A stretch of DNA of 64,000 bases from Nemertoderma westbladi (lineage: Eukaryota; Xenacoelomorpha; Nemertodermatida; Nemertodermatidae). The position numbers and the translations under genes were made by a program. The stretch spans positions 43,876 through 107,875 of the forward strand of contig JAUCBJ010001762.1 in NCBI GenBank assembly GCA_032718475.1, read 5' to 3'. Positions 1-9,105 of the stretch are shown here, piece by piece (positions within the stretch are counted from its first letter, which is position 1; every line of letters begins with the position of its first letter). The notes beneath the pieces were generated by a model, which saw only the letters and a program-made list of their open reading frames with translations, was not told the DNA's origin and ran no database searches.

Positions 1-1257
1 AGGGATCCCATTGAGAGACTGCTACGTGGAAATCAGAATGGGTTCCGTAAAGGTCGTGGGACCATGGAGCCCATTTTGGCACTTAGAAGGATAATTGAAG
101 AGTTATCAAAAAAGAAAGACAGGCATCTGGCTGTTATCTTTGTTGAATTCTTCAAGGCCTTTGATTCAGTCTCTCGCTCACGTATGTTCAGCATACTTTC
201 ATTATATGGGATTCCTGATGAAATTATTGCAGCAATCAGATCAGTATACGATGGTTCGACAACATTTGTGTCTACTGTTGACGGTGACACAGAACCATTT
301 GAAGTGTTATGGGGCGTCCTCCAAGGAGACACACTTGCACCATTCTTGTTCATTATTGTGGTTGACTATGTTCTACGCATGTCCTTAGATCATCATAATG
401 ATGATGGGGTGATGATAACTCCACCTACTGGCTCCAGAAGTCGAGGAAATCCTGCCAAGTACCTAACTGATCTAGACTTTGCTGATGACTTAGGAGTACT
501 CTCAGAATCATTAGAGGGAGCCCAGCGGCTCCTCAGCTCATTAGAACATGCTGCTTCTAGTGTTGGTCTTTTTATTAACTCCAGAAAGACCAAAATTCTG
601 ACAGTTAACTTTGAAAGTCCTCAGCAAGTCTCTGATCGGATGAGCATAAGCTCAAAGGATGGTATGCTTGAGCATGTGGACGACTTCTGTTACCTGGGAT
701 CATGGATCCGGAAGTCAGGTGAGGACCTTCGAATACGTAAGGGTAAGGCATGGGCAGCCTTGAATAGGCTTTCCAGGATTTGGAAGTCACCTAGAATTAA
801 TCGGAAACTTAAGGTCCGATTATTTAGAGCAGCAGTAGTTCCAGTACTCCTCTACGGGAGTCCATGCTGGGCTCTAACTGCTGAGGACACCAAATCTCTG
901 GATGGCACATTCACAAGAATGCTACGCCGGGTACATTGTGTCAAGTACAATGCACACATCTCCAACCAGACACTATATAACATTGGAGGTGTCTCATTGG
1001 TTCCCCCAAGCTTGACACTAGAACAAAATCGCCTCCGCTTTGCAGGACATTGCTTTCGCCGTGAGGACCAGCCAGTGCATAATCTTGTACTTTGGCAGCC
1101 TCATGGAGTGAATAAGCATGGTGGACAGCCCATGACTTTCTTGAGACGCATCTTAAAGGACACTGGCCTTAAAGATGCGGATGATCTAGCAAATGTCATG
1201 GGTGATAGGGAGTTGTGGCGGTGCAATTTTGTTGACAAGCCGGCACAGCATTCTTAA
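1..1257 (+). CDS. APE-type LINE reverse transcriptase, C-terminal part (copy 1, cut by window edge)
   Basis: The frame is open from base 1 and ends at a TAA at 1255-1257. It would copy the element RNA at a nicked target. Visible are RT motif A (FVEFFKAFDS), the motif LQGDTLAPFLF, the catalytic box DFADD near residue 140, then a YLGS...AWAALNRL...PVLLYGSPCWAL thumb region typical of RTE/I-like LINEs. The motif A catalytic Asp is Glu here; the related copy at 51.8 kb has FVDFFKAFDS, so this copy is probably dead. A short 3' UTR ends near 1296 in CCTAG followed by TAG repeats; the two other copies have the same end. Clade (RTE versus I/Ingi) is uncertain. Confidence 0.88.
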   Translation, partial: RDPIERLLRGNQNGFRKGRGTMEPILALRRIIEELSKKKDRHLAVIFVEFFKAFDSVSRSRMFSILSLYGIPDEIIAAIRSVYDGSTTFVSTVDGDTEPFEVLWGVLQGDTLAPFLFIIVVDYVLRMSLDHHNDDGVMITPPTGSRSRGNPAKYLTDLDFADDLGVLSESLEGAQRLLSSLEHAASSVGLFINSRKTKILTVNFESPQQVSDRMSISSKDGMLEHVDDFCYLGSWIRKSGEDLRIRKGKAWAALNRLSRIWKSPRINRKLKVRLFRAAVVPVLLYGSPCWALTAEDTKSLDGTFTRMLRRVHCVKYNAHISNQTLYNIGGVSLVPPSLTLEQNRLRFAGHCFRREDQPVHNLVLWQPHGVNKHGGQPMTFLRRILKDTGLKDADDLANVMGDRELWRCNFVDKPAQHS

Positions 1258-1289
1258 AAATGCAGCTGCAATGCAGCATGCCGATCCTA

Positions 1290-1812
1290 GTAGTAATTAT
1301 TGGGATGAACTCACATAGAATATCTTCAACGTTTATCCCGGGGGCGAAGTAACACGATATTACTACAAAGTCCCCAACAGATACAGCGATTACTGACTTA
1401 TTGGACACTATGACCTTTTGAAGTACATTGAGTTTCGCATTTATTCCAACTGTAATGCCGCCAACTGGGCGTCCTCTGGCAGGTTTAGCGCACGGAATAT
1501 TAAATGATGTGTATCCCGGAATAATCAGGTCAAGTTCCATTGTTTCAGTGAGCAGTAGAACATCGGTGTCACTGAGGGTGTTGTCCATAGTCGTATCCAT
1601 TGTCGATTGGAAACCTTCCACATTCCACACAACAAAGCTGATAGATTTACTAGGTACATTTGAGTCACAGGGAAGGTTCTCTGAGAACGGGAGGGCTGTG
1701 AGTAATACAACGTTTTCTGCTACATTATATCTACTGCATAGGGATTGATGCTTGAGTAAACTGGCATTATATCTGTATGGTTTCCCACATCCAATGCATA
1801 TAGTTTTTCCTG
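1290..1812 (-). pseudogene. LINE ORF2 N-terminus: zinc finger plus APE endonuclease start (truncated)
   Basis: Read on the minus strand, a continuous frame starts with a C2HC-type finger (CIGCGKPY, then KHQSLC). It continues into an exonuclease-endonuclease-phosphatase start: VVWNVEGFQ, LLLTET, PGYTSFNIP, then GGITVGIN and FVVISCYFAPG. This is the nicking enzyme of a CR1/L2-like LINE. The frame is lost where the tail of LINE copy 1 (plus strand) begins near 1290, so the two elements sit tail to tail and the rest of this ORF2 is missing. ORF1 of probably the same element lies just upstream at 1889-2446. Confidence 0.75.
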
Positions 1813-1888
1813 GGATCGACCGGGTGTTGGATTTTGTTGTGCTAGTTTTTACAGTTGATAAGTTCGAGGGTTCTCTTGTATCTTTGAG

Positions 1889-2446
1889 TCAGGTCGTTAT
1901 TCCAGTTGTTCGGTTGGCTCGCGGTCTAAGTTCATGCGATTCCCGCTCTTCATTCGAGAGGCGATAGTTTCGCATTACGCAATTTTCTTCCCAGTTTGCA
2001 GGATCCATTGGATTTGCGCGGTCATCTTGAGTGCATGTAATATGGAACGAGTTTGACACCTCGTCGTCGGACTCGGAATGCCTGTGCAGGGGTTGTGGCG
2101 TCACAAGCACATCCATGAACGGTATACCTTCATCTCTTAAGTACTGTTTGACGTTGTCGGCAGTTACGTTTTGATTAAACCTACCCACATAAATGTGGGC
2201 TAACTGCTGTGTCCTGACACGTTGGTCGACCCGGCGTGGCGCCACAGTAAGACTAGTGGCAGTCTTTGTGCCGCGACTTGCAGGTTGCCGTGGGTGTTGA
2301 TAACGGTTGTTCTCGGATACATGTTGCATGTAGTCAGCCGGCTGGGTTCCTTGACGTAGAACTGTTGACGGCCGATTCCCTACCGGGGTTTGGCACTCTG
2401 TGTGTCCATGTGACATGTGACATGTGACATGTGTCCATGGGTCCAT
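1889..2446 (-). CDS. LINE ORF1-like protein, C-terminal part
   Basis: A 185-residue minus-strand frame. The first ~80 residues are polar and low complexity, partly from a CATGTGACAT tandem repeat at 2400-2450. An RRM-like block follows (IYVGRFNQNVT, VKQYLRDEGIPF) and then NPMDPANWEENCVMRNYR, the kind of ending seen in CR1/L2-type ORF1 proteins that bind RNA. It precedes the zinc finger/endonuclease frame at 1290-1812 in the right order for ORF1-ORF2. Assignment rests on pattern and order, not on a search. Confidence 0.55.
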   Translation of the reverse strand: MDPWTHVTCHMSHGHTECQTPVGNRPSTVLRQGTQPADYMQHVSENNRYQHPRQPASRGTKTATSLTVAPRRVDQRVRTQQLAHIYVGRFNQNVTADNVKQYLRDEGIPFMDVLVTPQPLHRHSESDDEVSNSFHITCTQDDRANPMDPANWEENCVMRNYRLSNEERESHELRPRANRTTGITT

Positions 2447-2477
2447 GTGACACTGTATTAAAGAAGAGCAAAGTAAC

Positions 2478-2749
2478 TTGCGGGAGTCGGTGTTTAAACT
2501 ATTTTTATTTCTCTATAGAAACCTAAGCCTACTGTTAACTTTCGAGAAAATGTTTTTCACTGTACTTTCTCCTGATAAGCAGGTATCCAATGTGGCGCCT
2601 AAATATTTAACTTCCTTTTTATTTTCAATCTTATGTCCATTACTAGTGACTTCAAACTTAGTTACCTTCTTTAACTTTCTTTTGGAACCAAACAAAATAC
2701 TTCCAGTCTTACCATAGTGAATGGATAGCTTATTATCAACCAACCACTT
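2478..2749 (-). pseudogene. CR1/L2-like LINE reverse transcriptase fragment
   Basis: About 76 residues on the minus strand read WLVDNKLSIHYGKTGSILFG, then KKEVKYLGATLDTCLSG and FSKVNSRLRFLYR. This is the post-palm part of a CR1/L2-like reverse transcriptase. It stops at a TAA around 2490. The BEL-1 LTR at 2750 starts inside the WLVDNK codons, so the LTR element appears to have inserted into this LINE. The order relative to ORF1 at 1889-2446 is wrong for one intact element, so it is probably a second fragment. Confidence 0.7.
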
Positions 2750-3380
2750 GTAAGCGGATTCAATTCCGCCTCATTACCCACCAGAAAATGGGATAGTGGC
2801 ATTTTCAGCAATATGTTGGAGATACGAGATTAGCAATATTAATCTCATATCACAACCAACATTTGGGGGGGGGGGGGCAACACAAGCTCCAAAGCCACAC
2901 ACAAAGGAAGGTTAGAGGTCAAACCACCTCGGAGGGGACACAGCTAGTAGAGGCTAGCAGCAGAGGGGAAACACTCCCAGAGAGTGCAAGGGTGACAAGT
3001 AGCATATTAGCCAACAAGGGGGAGGAAAGCACATGATAGGGCACAGGAGAGCATCCATTAGGTAACAGGCCACAGTAGAGTAGGAGGTGTAGCAATATTG
3101 GTATATCAATCATATATTGTGTCCGATTTGGATTGCTAAGTCAGTTAGTTAGCTACTCAGTTTTAGTGCAGACCGGTAACAATTGTTCACCATCATCGGC
3201 TGTCATCATATACTATTACCGCTATCGATCATATACTATTATCTCTGTCATATATAATTGTGCTATTATATATTATAACATCAAGAAACAACATCAAACT
3301 CTGATCGCTTTTCTCCAACAGCCTCGGCCAAGCTATCAGTACCATCTCAAAGCCTACGGTGACGCGTATAACAATCTACC
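2750..3380 (+). mobile_element. BEL-1 LTR (left copy)
   Basis: About 631 bp starting TGTAAGCGGATTCAATTCC and ending ...AACAATCTACC. It is nearly identical to 11682-12328 apart from a G-run (11 here, about 20 there) and a few bases. In the right-hand copy the same TGTAAGCGG start follows a polypurine tract, which defines the LTR start. Beyond the end come about 30 bases of internal leader (CGGTCGGAATCTCTGATCCC) shared in modified form with 6409 and the minus copy near 39.8 kb. The LTR would carry promoter and polyadenylation signals; I see no clean TATA box. Confidence 0.75.
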
Positions 3381-3415
3381 CGGTCGGAATCTCTGATCCC
3401 GTGTGGACGTGTGGT

Positions 3416-3985
3416 CATGTGGACGACTTCTGTTACCTGGGATCATTGATCCGGAAGTCAGGTGAGGACCTTCGAATACGTAAGGGAAAGGCATGGGCAA
3501 CCTTGAATAGGCTTTCCAGGATTTGGAAGTCACCGAGAATTAATCGGAAACTTAAGGTCCGATTATTTAGAGCAGCAGTAGTTCCAGTACAAGAATGCTA
3601 TGCCGGGTTCATTGTGTCAAGTACAATGCACACATCTCCAACGAGACACTATGTAACATTGGAGGTGTCTCATTGGTTCCCCCAAGCTTGACACTAGAAC
3701 AAAATCGCCTCTTCTTTGCAGGACATTGCTTTCACCGTGAGGACCAGCCAGTGCATAATCTTGTACTTTGGCAGCCTCATGGAGTGAATAAGCATGGTGG
3801 ACAGCCCATGACTTTCTTGAGACGCAACTTAAAGGACACTGGCCTTACAGATGCGGATGATCTAGCAAATTTCATGGGTGATAGGGAGTTGTGGCGGTGC
3901 AATTTTGTTGACAAGCCGGCACAGCATTCTTAAAAATGCAGCTGCAATGCAGCATGCCGATCCTAGTAGTAGTAATAGTACTGTC
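3416..3985 (+). pseudogene. APE-type LINE copy 2, 5'-truncated
   Basis: Matches copy 1 from base 672 onward (CATGTGGACGACTTCTGTT) to the shared 3' end, finishing in CCTAG plus three TAG units. A 5' truncation and a TAG-repeat 3' end are normal for a target-primed LINE insertion. About 66 bp are missing after GTAGTTCCAGTA, shifting the frame and splitting the protein at about 3590. It lies between the BEL-1 leader and the BEL-1 protease fragment, so it inserted into BEL-1 internal sequence. Confidence 0.85.
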
Positions 3986-4484
3986 TCAACTAAGGATGAG
4001 GTCCTGGAGATGAGGACGGGATGCACCGGGATGTGACTATGGGGCGACCATAGACCCCATTCAGATCATAGAATCGATCAATATTAATGCTAGGAGACCA
4101 ACTGACATCGAGGTCGAGCAGTACCGGTTCCTGGACGATATCGATTTTTCAATACCAGAGGTGGAATTCTCGAAGGTATCCATCATAGTGGGTATGGACT
4201 GCCCGTCGGCCCACTAAAGAGTACAGACGATCTTCGGGGAAGACAAACAGTGGGATCCGACAGCGATTCTCACGCCGTTCGGATGGATGCTTAGCGGCCC
4301 AATTAAAACTAAGATTCCACACAGGGTGTCGGAGACATCAGGGTGCATGCTACCAGGCACCGTTAAGGACGTAAAGGAGAAACCAGAGACTGTAGATGAG
4401 CTAGATGGGGAAGTAACAGCAAGAGTGTGGGCTGAGGAGAATGGATTCGACGCAGAAGACTTAGAGACAATGGGATGGAACTAG
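3986..4484 (+). pseudogene. BEL-1 protease region, C-terminal fragment
   Basis: Aligns by eye with codons of the minus-strand Gag-protease frame at 41990-44023: the run around IESININARRPT, then VGMDCP, then ILTPFGW, SETSGCMLPGT and AEENGF. The frame is broken before 4287 (for example a TAA near 4215, in the VGMDCP...HERTQ region) and is open from 4287 to 4484. It lacks Gag and the protease active site. Reverse transcriptase, RNase H and integrase codons do not follow; instead the next ORF encodes a small membrane protein, the same arrangement as at 41.6-44 kb. Confidence 0.75.
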
Positions 4485-4485
4485 C

Positions 4486-4866
4486 AAGTATCGGTATGGG
4501 GATGGAGAGGAGTGGACGGCGAGATGTCCGGAGGACAACAGTCCGGAGGAGTGTCTGGAGGAGTGTCCAGAGGAGTGCCCGGAAGAGACGCTGGTCCGGT
4601 TGAGAGGCATACCGAGAAGGGGAAAGTCGAGTAAGAAGACAGGGTGGAGAGGGATAGGATTACTATTGTCCGTTCTGTTTTATCTATTCTTCCGATTTCT
4701 TTTCATTCTACCGGCAGGTGAAGACCAGATGAAGGGTGGCATTTTGCTGCCAGGAGATGAGGAAATCAAGAAGGCGGCGGAGAGACCCGATTTTAGGGTG
4801 GCGGAAGAGGGAGATCCAATTCCTGGTGAGTTGGAATTAGAGAAGAGAGTGTGGCGAAGGATTTGA
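4486..4866 (+). CDS. Small single-pass membrane ORF of BEL-1 derivative
   Basis: After a glycine/serine-rich stretch (GGVSG-type repeats at 4530-4590) the frame reads GKSSKKTGWRGIGLLLSVLF, then YLFFRFLFILPAGED. That is a basic flank followed by a ~22-residue hydrophobic segment. It ends ELEKRVWRRI. There is no ATG near 4600, so the frame may continue upstream or start at a non-AUG codon. The minus copy at 41642-41980 has the same layout and ~70% similar sequence by eye. In both, this ORF sits where pol should be. Its role is unknown; an envelope-like or membrane-anchoring role is only a guess. Confidence 0.55.
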   Translation, partial: KYRYGDGEEWTARCPEDNSPEECLEECPEECPEETLVRLRGIPRRGKSSKKTGWRGIGLLLSVLFYLFFRFLFILPAGEDQMKGGILLPGDEEIKKAAERPDFRVAEEGDPIPGELELEKRVWRRI

Positions 4867-4889
4867 AGACGTATAGGGTGGCAGTGGGA

Positions 4890-5730
4890 CAGTGCCTACT
4901 GGAAGAAGGGGCACCTTAGAGTTTAGTCGTCCAATGTGTTGGACTGATGGGGTGGGAATGAGGGCGAGACGCCCTTCCCACACGCAGTAAGAAATAAAAA
5001 TAATTAAAAATAATTAAAATAATAAAATAATAAATAAGTACAAAGTTAGAAAGTAATACTTAGTAGAAGTTAGATAGTATGCTAGTAAATAAGTAGAAGT
5101 TAGTAAGAAAGTTAGTAAGTAGTTAGAAGTTACTAAGAAGTTAGAAGTAGGCAGTAAGGGAGTGTGGTATATTGACATGCCACGAGTAGCAGCAGAGGGG
5201 TTGTGGGCACTGGAAGCGCCACGTAGAGAGTAGTAGCAGAGGGGTTGTGGGCAGCGGAAGCGCCACGTAGAAAGTAGTAGTAGAGAGGTTGTGGGCACCG
5301 AAAGCGCCACGTAGAAAAAGAGTAGAGGGGTTGTGGGCACCGAAAGTGCCACATAGATAGAGGTAGTAGCAGAGTGGTTGTGGGCACCAAAAGCGCCATG
5401 TAGATGGAGGTAGTAGCAGAGTGGTTGTGGGCACCGAAAGCTCCACGTAGTTAGAGAGTTAGTAGAGGTAGAGAGTTAGTAGACTTAGAGGAGTCAGAGA
5501 GTTAGTAGAGTAGGAGTTAGAGAGTTAGTAGAGTTAGGAGTTAGTTAGAGTTAGTAGAGTTAGAGAGCTAGTTAAAGTTAGAGAGTTAGTAGAATTAGAG
5601 AGTTAGTAGTAAGTAGTAAGTAAGTAACTAGTAAGAGAGTTAGATAGTAAGTAGTAAGTAAGAAGTAAGTAGCAAGGTAGGTAGAATGATAGCACAGTGT
5701 AGTAGCATAAGAACTTGGCACCTTTGGGAG
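4890..5730 (+). repeat. BEL-1 3' region: hairpin, AT-rich spacer, ~45-bp hairpin array, GTTAGAGA repeats
   Basis: No gene here. At 4929-4944 GTCCAA-TGTG-TTGGAC forms a hairpin, followed by a purine-rich tract ending CGCCCTTCCCACAC. AT-rich DNA follows to ~5160. GTGGTAT/ATGCCAC near 5164-5183 is a second hairpin. From 5190 to 5450 six units of ~42-47 bp repeat GTTGTGGGCACCGAAAGCG and CCACGTAG; each unit is itself a weak hairpin. From 5450 to 5690 come degenerate GTTAGAGAGTTAGTAG repeats. Short frames in these repeats are translation artefacts. Confidence 0.8.
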
Positions 5731-6110
5731 TGGTAGAGAGTACAGGAGCAGAGGGAGATATGGAGAGGAGGTGTTGGCGAGAGAGAGTGAGAGGAGTGCA
5801 ATTCAGAGTGAAGTTAGATAGAGTGGAGTGAAGTTAGATAGAGTGGAGTGGAGTTAGATAGAGTAGAGTGGAGTTAGAGTGGAGTTAGAGTGAGAAGTTA
5901 GAGTTCAGAGTGAGAGAGTTTTTAAAATTGTGTGAGGATTCCACAATTGTCTCAAACAGAGACGTCAGATGTCTTGGTGCAACATAGGTTGTGGTTGCAC
6001 CAAGAAGGGGTAGTAACATCATACCTAGAGGGGGCAGCCTGGAAAGCCGATTCCAAGTAAAAGAACTCCACCCCACACCCGATAGTAGATCGGGTTCCAG
6101 CGGAATTGAA
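5731..6110 (+). other. BEL-1 3' untranslated segment
   Basis: Noncoding. It contains CCACAATTGTCTC, CAGATGTCTTGGTGCAAC and CACCCGATAGTAGATCGG. The same blocks occur in order at 11450-11620, and the last ones also occur on the minus strand at 40400-40500. It is the conserved segment just upstream of the polypurine tract. Here the hairpin, polypurine tract and LTR start are deleted: the sequence jumps at ~6106 directly into the second half of an LTR. Confidence 0.7.
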
Positions 6111-6408
6111 GCCACTGAATGAAGGCCACAGTAGTGTAGGAATGGCTACATATATATTGTCAATGCACATTTGTTCAGTTACTCAGTCGTTAGTTCAATG
6201 CAGACCGGTGATATTCTTCACCGTCATCAATACATACCGGTACTGTTTTAGGAAACTATCATCATTCAGTTACTCAGTTTATTGTGCTATTATTATCAGG
6301 CCTATCATTATTAGAGAACATCAAGGGACAACATCGAACTCTTGTTATTTTATCACAATGGCTTCGGCCTAGCTACTATACAAACGGTGACGCATAGATT
6401 AACTTATC
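6106..6408 (+). mobile_element. Diverged BEL-1 LTR remnant (3' half)
   Basis: Shares scattered blocks with the LTRs at 2750 and 11682: AGGCCACAGTAG, GCAGACCGGT, CACCGTCATC, AACATCAAG, GGTGACGC. Overall it is much less similar than those two are to each other, so it belongs to another subfamily. It is followed by the leader CCGGTCGGGATCCCTTGATC, the same position as in the other copies. The sequence then jumps into pol, so gag, protease and RT of this copy are deleted. Confidence 0.65.
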
Positions 6409-6429
6409 CGGTCGGGATCCCTTGATCCC

Positions 6430-7716
6430 ATCACAAGGGTAGACGAGATAAGGGCGATGACTGATTTGGAAAGGTGGCACTACTGCCCTACGGACGAGAA
6501 CCCAGCAGACTTGTTATCGAGGGGTGTGGCACGCCACACTTTCTCAAAGAAGGAAGTGTTGTGGCAGCACGGGCTACACTTCCTGAATGATAGATCGGCC
6601 TGGCCACCAATGAAGAAGGTGGAAGAGAGCTCAGAGGAAGTAGCACCAGGAGAAGAGGGAGAAGATTCAGAAGGAGAAGAGATATATAGTCAGATGGTGA
6701 GGGAGGTCAAGGAGGTGCAACCGAAATCAAAAGAGCCATGCGACAACCCGACGGATAGGTTACTCAGCTACAGCTCCAGCTGGTATAAGACCAAGAAGTT
6801 GGTAGCATACTGGAGGGCCTACGGGGATTTCCTCAAGGGAGTTGGCAAGGACGCCAAGAGGAAACCAAACATCGATCTGGAGGGAGCGGCCAAGGTCGTA
6901 ATATGGTACGAGCAGAGAAGGAACTACGCCGATGAAGTGGATCGAGTTAGCAAGCAACAACATCTTCGCCGGGACAGCGAGCTCAACGCACTGTCACCAC
7001 AACTAAACGATGACGGGATTCTGGTGATGAACTCCAGAGTGCTGAACAACAACAGCCTAATCATCCCACCAAAACCAGTAATCATCCCCAACAAATCGCC
7101 GATAGTCCACCAGATCGTTTGAGACTCCCACAAGTCGATATTACACAGAAGCACCAACCAGACCCTCACGGAAATACGTAGGACTTTCTGGATCACGCAG
7201 TTAAGGAAGAAGGTGAAGGAGGTAGTGGGGCAGTGCCAGACCTGCCGACGGACGAGAAAGGAGTGGGCCGTACAGGAGATGGCGCCATTACCGGTCAGTA
7301 GAGTGAGACAGCACGACCCGCCATTCACGCACTGCGGCGTAGACATGTTCAGGCCAATTAAGATCAAGGTGATGCGACACACGGAGAAACACTACGGCAT
7401 CATCTTCATATGCAACAACACGAGGGTGGTAGGAATAGAACTCGCTCAGGACGCTATGGCATCGGCATTCATTAATGCCTTAGAGAGATTTAGAGACCGC
7501 AAAGGTGGAACGATCGCAGTGATCTATTCCGATAATGGGACCAACTTTGTGGGAGCAGAAAACGAGTTGGCAGAGGCCTTTGACATCCTAGAAGGAGAAG
7601 ATGTCAGGGCGGCCATGAGGAGGCGACAGGTGAAATGGGAGAGGGGGACGCCGTATGCGCCACATACCCTAGGATGTGTAGAGATGCTTACCCACAAGCC
7701 TCTCTACACATCCTAG
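6430..7716 (+). pseudogene. BEL/Pao pol: RNase H end, integrase zinc-binding and catalytic core
   Basis: The frame begins with WHYCPTDENPADLLSRG, the conserved end of Pao-type RNase H. It runs through a linker and a TGA at 7120-7122, then continues in the same frame into CQTCRRTR (integrase zinc-binding cysteines), CGVDMFRPI (first catalytic Asp) and YSDNGTNFVGAENE (second Asp). It then falls apart at YAPHTLGCVE, where a local palindrome (7653-7732) destroys the region of the catalytic Glu. Integrase would insert the cDNA; this copy cannot make an active one. Confidence 0.88.
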
Positions 7717-7732
7717 GGTATGTGGTGCATAC
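7653..7732. repeat. 80-bp near-perfect palindrome inside integrase
   Basis: Left arm 7653-7684 and right arm 7701-7732 are reverse complements with one mismatch in 32; the loop is 16 bases (7685-7700). The left arm is the normal coding sequence (YAPHTLGCVE), so the right arm looks like a template-switch copy of it. The minus strand therefore also reads YAPHTLGCVE. Confidence 0.95.
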
Positions 7733-8172
7733 AGTTCCAAGCGTCTGATAACGAAGTTGATGAACACCCACATGGTGACAGAGGACATACTAAGAACGGT
7801 GCTAGCTAAGTGTGAGGGAATCATTAATAGCAGACCGCTATACCCGGAGAATGACGACCCAGAATGACTAGATGTGTTAACACCGGGCCACTTTCTGATG
7901 GAAAGGCCGGCGACCATCGACATGCGGGGTATAGATCCATATGACATACACTCCCGACGGAGTTGGAAAGTCGCCAAGGCGATAAGCGCCGAGTACTGGA
8001 GAAAGTGGGTCGAGGAAAACCTACCCACATTACACAGGAGGAGCAAGTGGAGAAACACCACTAGAGAGTTGAAGAAAGGTGACTTGGTGATCGTCACTGA
8101 CGACACAATCATCAATAACCAGTAGAGACTAGTGAGAGTAGTAGACACTTACCCCGACGAGGACAGAAGAGT
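7733..8172 (+). pseudogene. BEL/Pao integrase C-terminal domain, frame-shifted
   Basis: After the palindrome, coding similarity resumes in other frames. LTPGHFLMERP and WKVAKAISAEYWRKWVEENL are followed by the block GDLVIVTDD and then a segment like VVDTYPDEDRRV. This is the usual end of Pao-type integrase (LTP..L...R..., W......FW..W...YL..L). The open stretch is 7874-8125. It has several breaks, so no functional product is expected. Confidence 0.8.
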
Positions 8173-8229
8173 CTGATCGGTGGAAGTGCGGATAGGGGGT
8201 AAGATAGGAGCAAAGGACAGAAGACGTAC

Positions 8230-8499
8230 AGGAGGGCTGTAGGGAAGTGCTGCCTATTAGAAGGGGCACCATAGAATTTAGTCGTCCAAGTGTTGGACTG
8301 AGGGGGTGGGATTGAGGGCGAGACGCCCTTCCCACACAAAATATAAAAAAAATAAAATAATAAAAGTAAAGAAGTGAAATAAAATAGAAAATCAGAAAGA
8401 GAAAGTAATAGTAGATAGTATGTAGTAGTAAGTAAGTAGGCAGATAGAGGTATAGGGAGTAAGAGAAACATACCACGGGAGTAAGAGGGTACATAGTAC
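8230..8499 (+). other. BEL-1 post-pol segment with GTCCAA hairpin
   Basis: Noncoding. GGGGCACC...TTTAGTCGTCCAA leads to the hairpin GTCCAA-GTG-TTGGAC at 8284-8298 and the purine-rich GAGGGGGTGGGATTGAGG, ending CGCCCTTCCCACACA. The same block follows the membrane ORF at 4890-4985 and at 41.5-41.65 kb (minus, twice in tandem). AT-rich DNA follows to 8499. Confidence 0.75.
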
Positions 8500-9085
8500 C
8501 GTTAGAGTTAGAGAGTTAGTAGAGTTGTAGAGTTAGAAAGTTAGTAGAGTTAGAGTTAGAGAGTTAGTAGAGTTAGTAGAGTTAGAGGGTTAGAGAGTTA
8601 GAGAGTTAGTAGTGTTAGATAGTTAGAGAGTTAGTAGAGTTAGTAGAGTAAGAGTTAGAGAGTTAGTAGAGTTAGTAGAGTTAGATGGTTAGAGAGTTAG
8701 TAGAGTTAGTAGAGTTAGAGAGTTAGTAGAATTAAAGGGTTAGAGAGTTAGAGAGTTAGTAGAGTTAGAGAGTTAGTAGAGATAGAGTTAGAGAGTTAGT
8801 AGAGTTAGTAGAGTTAGAGGGTTGGAGAGTTAGAGAGTTAGTAGAGTTAGAGAGTTAGTAGAGTTAGTAGAGTTAGTAGAGTTAGAGAGTTAGTAGAGTT
8901 AGAGAGTTAGTACAGTTAGAGAGTTAATAGAGTTAGAGAGTTAGTAAAGTTAGTAGAGTTAGAGAGTTAGTAGAGTTAGTAGAGTTAGAGGGTTATAGAG
9001 TTAGAAAGTTAGTAGAGTTAGAGAGTTAGTAGAGTTAGAGAGTTAGTAGAGTTAGAGGGTTAGAGAGTTAGAGAGTTAGTAGGCG
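8500..9085 (+). repeat. GTTAGAGAGTTAGTAGA minisatellite
   Basis: About 35 degenerate copies of a 15-17-bp unit (GTTAGAGAGTTAGTAGA and shorter GTTAGTAGA variants). The same unit follows the hairpin array at 5450-5690. Its complement fills 40.55-40.9 kb. It lies between integrase and the Gag-like frame at 9106. No coding potential. Confidence 0.9.
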
Positions 9086-9105
9086 TCAGTTTAGAGTCAG
9101 TGGCA

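Noticed and set aside
5014-5446. Three overlapping minus-strand ORFs rich in CPQPL and FRCPQP
   Set aside because: They are translations of the ~45-bp hairpin array in three frames.
8500-9085. Telomere-like repeat
   Set aside because: The unit GTTAGAGAGTTAGTAGA contains TTAG words but not TTAGGG, and it is a family-specific 3' array.
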